A stretch of DNA of 64,000 bases from Paenibacillus durus ATCC 35681 (GTDB lineage: Bacteria > Bacillota > Bacilli > Paenibacillales > Paenibacillaceae), in NCBI RefSeq assembly GCF_000993825.1, contig NZ_CP011114.1:2666001-2730000 (forward strand), read 5' to 3'. Both the position numbers and the translations under genes were made by a program. Below the pieces are notes generated by a model. The model searched no databases and was not told the origin of the DNA. It worked only from the letters and a program-made list of their open reading frames with translations. The number at the start of each line of letters is the position of its first letter. Position 1 is the stretch's first letter. This document shows positions 63,404-64,000 of this stretch, one piece after another.

Positions 63404-63922
63404 TCATCTGGACTGTTCTGTTTCAACTTGCTGCAGCCTAAACCCGCTCATGTTAAACTTCAACAAGCATTCAGCAACATCCAAATCCACAATCGTCTCT
63501 TGAGCCAGAGAACCTCTAACGTTACAAATCTTATAGGTTCGAATAGCTTCTCTATCAATTACCATCTTCTTCAAGATTCCATTCTTGTGCCACTCACTTT
63601 GTTGTGACAAACAATCCACTTGGTTAAGTTTTGGAACCCAATATAACTTCTGAGTCAACTGCCGTACATTGGCTAGAACGACCAACTTCCAGTTGATATT
63701 TGGTTGATAGATTTCAAAAATGTTCTTCAATTCATCTGAGACCATTGGAATTGGTCGGTCCATCCAATCCTTATATTCACAATCTCCGTCAACATATAAG
63801 GAAAATATACTCTCCTTTGGATTTTCAGACGCTTTAGCCCACTTTCTCAACTCATCGTGATTTAAAGTTTGTTTATCAAATGACTTCATTCGCTCATCTT
63901 GCGTTAATATGTAATACTCCAT
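63404..63922 (-). CDS. Imm11-like (DUF1629) protein
   Basis: 172 residues behind GGAGG, ATG 63922. Helical start, then EIYQPNINWKLVVLANVRQL, a central YWVPKLNQVDCLSQQSEW and VRGSLAQETIVDLDVAECLL at the end, as in Imm11/DUF1629 proteins which accompany polymorphic toxins in Gram-positives. It opens the visible part of the cluster. It may be a chaperone for tip and spike or an immunity protein of a toxin encoded beyond the window. Confidence 0.65.
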   Translation of the reverse strand: MEYYILTQDERMKSFDKQTLNHDELRKWAKASENPKESIFSLYVDGDCEYKDWMDRPIPMVSDELKNIFEIYQPNINWKLVVLANVRQLTQKLYWVPKLNQVDCLSQQSEWHKNGILKKMVIDREAIRTYKICNVRGSLAQETIVDLDVAECLLKFNMSGFRLQQVETEQSR

Positions 63923-64000
63923 GATTTCCTCCAGCTGTTTTCTGGGTTTATATGACCAAATCTTGTATATCTCTATACTGGAGTTTGTCTTTTTTTCCAG

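Overview
The window looks like the chromosome of a Paenibacillus-type firmicute. Evidence: the conserved ylxM-ffh-rpsP-khpA-rimM-trmD ... rplS-lepB-rbgA-rnhB-ylqG-ylqH-yraN order of low-GC Gram-positives, strong AGGAGG-type ribosome binding sites, frequent TTG and GTG starts, a copper-amine-oxidase-N 'stalk' protein, and many lipoproteins but no outer-membrane genes. Host genes are moderately GC-rich; the inserted segments are clearly AT-richer.

Layout. 1-9100: housekeeping genes, nearly all on the minus strand (metallophosphoesterase fragment, zinc-ribbon protein, YraN, YlqH, a frameshifted YlqG, rnhB, rbgA, lepB, rplS), then a plus-strand DUF4097-like lipoprotein. 9106-25470: a 16.4-kb integrated element bounded by a 49-bp direct repeat at the 3' half of a tRNA-Pro(GGG) gene. 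It encodes a tyrosine integrase, small early proteins, a scaffold and capsid pair, a proteasome-like/spike protein, an XRE regulator, a D5-type primase-helicase with a mirror-symmetric iteron origin, TerS, a nonsense-interrupted TerL, a portal, a stalk-domain protein and an Ig-like structural protein. I see no tail-tube, tape-measure or lysis genes, so it resembles a capsid-encoding phage satellite or a decayed prophage. 25500-38400: host genes again (trmD, rimM, khpA, rpsP, ffh, ylxM, hemolysin III, M32 carboxypeptidase, HesB-like protein, carbonic anhydrase, Nudix, membrane and DUF2653 proteins, yyaL).

38178-43795: an island framed by two 270-bp copies of the yyaL 5' end. It carries a 988-aa SF1 helicase with a C-terminal DUF2726-like nuclease, an IS256-family transposase remnant and a divergent recombinase-like protein. 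43900-44400 is a decayed SDR gene. 44487-50914 is a sugar-utilisation locus (GH3 glycosidase, ABC binding lipoprotein and two permeases, with a divergent AraC regulator). 51300-54713 holds an alpha/beta hydrolase, a class-3 lipase and an alkaline phosphatase with PhoP-box-like repeats.

55160-63922: a minus-strand cluster of contractile-injection-type genes: an Imm11-like protein, a DUF4280 PAAR-like tip, a VgrG-like spike fused to an NlpC/P60 peptidase, a lipoprotein, a lysozyme-like effector, a second lipoprotein and a second, effector-less VgrG-like spike. The spike-peptidase and the free effector share a three-repeat helical domain, and each is followed by a lipoprotein. This suggests effector-immunity pairs that use a common loading domain. 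This cluster and the symmetric origin of the satellite-like element are the two most interesting signals in the window.
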